The notes beneath the pieces are model-generated. The model saw nothing but the letters and a program-made list of their open reading frames with translations. It was not told the origin of the DNA and did no database searches. Below, piece after piece: positions 5,785 to 6,656 of a DNA stretch of 6,656 bases; within the stretch, counting starts at the first letter, position 1; every line of letters starts with the position of its first letter. The DNA is taken from contig CBFIDE010000034.1 of the NCBI GenBank assembly GCA_965661265.1, positions 1-6,656 on the forward strand, given 5' to 3'. Source of the stretch: CBFIDE01 sp965661265 (GTDB taxonomy: Bacteria; Bacteroidota; Bacteroidia; Flavobacteriales; Schleiferiaceae). The position numbers and the translations under genes are program-made.

Positions 5785-6656
5785 ATGATTAATATTAAAC
5801 CATTTACTGCAGTAAGACCTACAAGAGATAAGGCCTATTTAGTAGCTACACGCTCCTATCTATCTTATAATGAGCTTGAGCTTGCAGAAAAATTGAATAA
5901 TAATCCATTTACTTTTCTGCATATAATTAACCCTCCCTTAAGTGCTGATCTAGATTTTGGGCCAGCTAAATACGGGATGGTAAAAGAAGCTTATAATCAA
6001 TTTGTAGAAGAAGAGATTTTTACCCAAGAGACAGAACCGTCTTTCTATTTATACAGACAGCTTAAAGATGGTAATGAATATTTAGGGCTTATCGCCGCGG
6101 TTTCTATTGAAGATTATGATGAAGGAAGAATTAAAAAGCACGAGAACACTCTTACAAATAGAGAGGAAATATTCACCGATTATTTAGAGCATACAAGTTT
6201 TAATGCTGAACCTGTTTTACTCACCTATAGAGATGATTTTGCTTTAGATAAAATATTTGCTAAGTATATTGAGGAAAGAGCGGAATACGAGTTTACAAGT
6301 ACCGATAAGGTTTTGCACCAGCTTTGGTTAATAGAGGATAAGGAGGATATTCATAAAATAGAAAAGTCTTTTGAAGGGCAGAAAGCGCTTTACATTGCCG
6401 ATGGTCATCATAGGTGTGCTAGTTCTTCTAAGCTCAAGGAGCGTCTCATAGCTAAAGGCAAACATAGCTCAGCTGTTGATTATTTTATGGCTTTTTTAAT
6501 TGGTGAGGAGCAAATGAAGGTCTATGATTTTAATAGACTGGTGTCTGGCTTAAATGGATTGAATAAAGAAAAATTACTCAATAAAATCAAAAAGCTATTT
6601 ATTGTTGAGCCTAAGCACCGGGAAGATTTTAAACCGGAAAAGATTCATGAAATAGG
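5785..6656 (+). CDS. DUF1015 family protein, 3'-truncated by window edge
   Basis: From the ATG at 5785 the frame stays open for 290 codons to the right edge; family members are about 400-420 residues, so roughly 70% is present. Recognisable DUF1015 landmarks are the start INIKPFTAVRP, the block NNPFTFLHIINPP, the FYLYRQL...YLGLIAAVSIEDYDEGRIKKHE segment (RIKKHE at 115-120), LLTYRDD, and ALYIADGHHRCASSSKL with D206-G207-H208-H209-R210. The DGHHR motif resembles the DGHxR motif of ParB/sulfiredoxin-fold enzymes such as the ADP-dependent serine kinase SerK. In many Bacteroidota, DUF1015 genes sit beside serine biosynthesis genes serC and serA. A role in serine metabolism is therefore plausible but is inference, and no ser gene is in view here. 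It is a soluble protein by sequence. It has its own promoter 45-70 nt upstream and starts 88 nt after the acetyltransferase stop. Confidence 0.9.
   Translation, partial: MINIKPFTAVRPTRDKAYLVATRSYLSYNELELAEKLNNNPFTFLHIINPPLSADLDFGPAKYGMVKEAYNQFVEEEIFTQETEPSFYLYRQLKDGNEYLGLIAAVSIEDYDEGRIKKHENTLTNREEIFTDYLEHTSFNAEPVLLTYRDDFALDKIFAKYIEERAEYEFTSTDKVLHQLWLIEDKEDIHKIEKSFEGQKALYIADGHHRCASSSKLKERLIAKGKHSSAVDYFMAFLIGEEQMKVYDFNRLVSGLNGLNKEKLLNKIKKLFIVEPKHREDFKPEKIHEI

Overview
The window looks like Bacteroidota chromosome, most probably a marine flavobacterium-type organism (Flavobacteriales, possibly near the Cryomorphaceae/Schleiferiaceae). The DNA is AT-rich. There are no Shine-Dalgarno sequences ahead of the starts. 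Two sites match the Bacteroidota -7 promoter consensus TAnnTTTG exactly. One gene encodes a secreted protein with a type IX secretion (T9SS) C-terminal sorting domain, and other products are of kinds common in that group. All genes lie on the plus strand. The exact genus cannot be read from the sequence.

Layout. Positions 1-779 are the 3' two thirds of a DegT/DnrJ/EryC1/StrS sugar aminotransferase (PglE/EpsN type), probably the edge of a surface-polysaccharide locus to the left. Positions 780-973 are non-coding, with a weak hairpin and a possible promoter. Positions 974-2176 encode a secreted, Cys-containing PKD-domain protein with a T9SS type A sorting signal, closed by a strong terminator (2188-2220). 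Positions 2229-3090 hold a damaged two-gene module: a 55-codon stub of an ECF-type sigma factor (only the start of region 2) that runs directly into the C-terminal half of an outer-membrane beta-barrel protein in another frame. Two hairpins, the second a textbook terminator, end this unit. Positions 3226-5034 encode a complete VLCAD/ACAD9-like acyl-CoA dehydrogenase with its own promoter and terminator. Positions 5136-5696 encode a RimJ/RimL-like GNAT acetyltransferase. From 5785 to the right edge runs the N-terminal 290 codons of a DUF1015 protein with its own promoter.

How the genes work together. There is no obvious shared pathway. Most units are separated by terminators or their own promoters, so this reads as a series of single-gene units and not an operon. 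The most notable point is the sigma-stub/beta-barrel junction. It looks like an internal deletion that removed most of a sigma factor gene and the N-terminal half of its barrel partner, leaving two remnants. I see no CRISPR array, tRNA, rRNA, insertion sequence or clearly novel multi-gene system.
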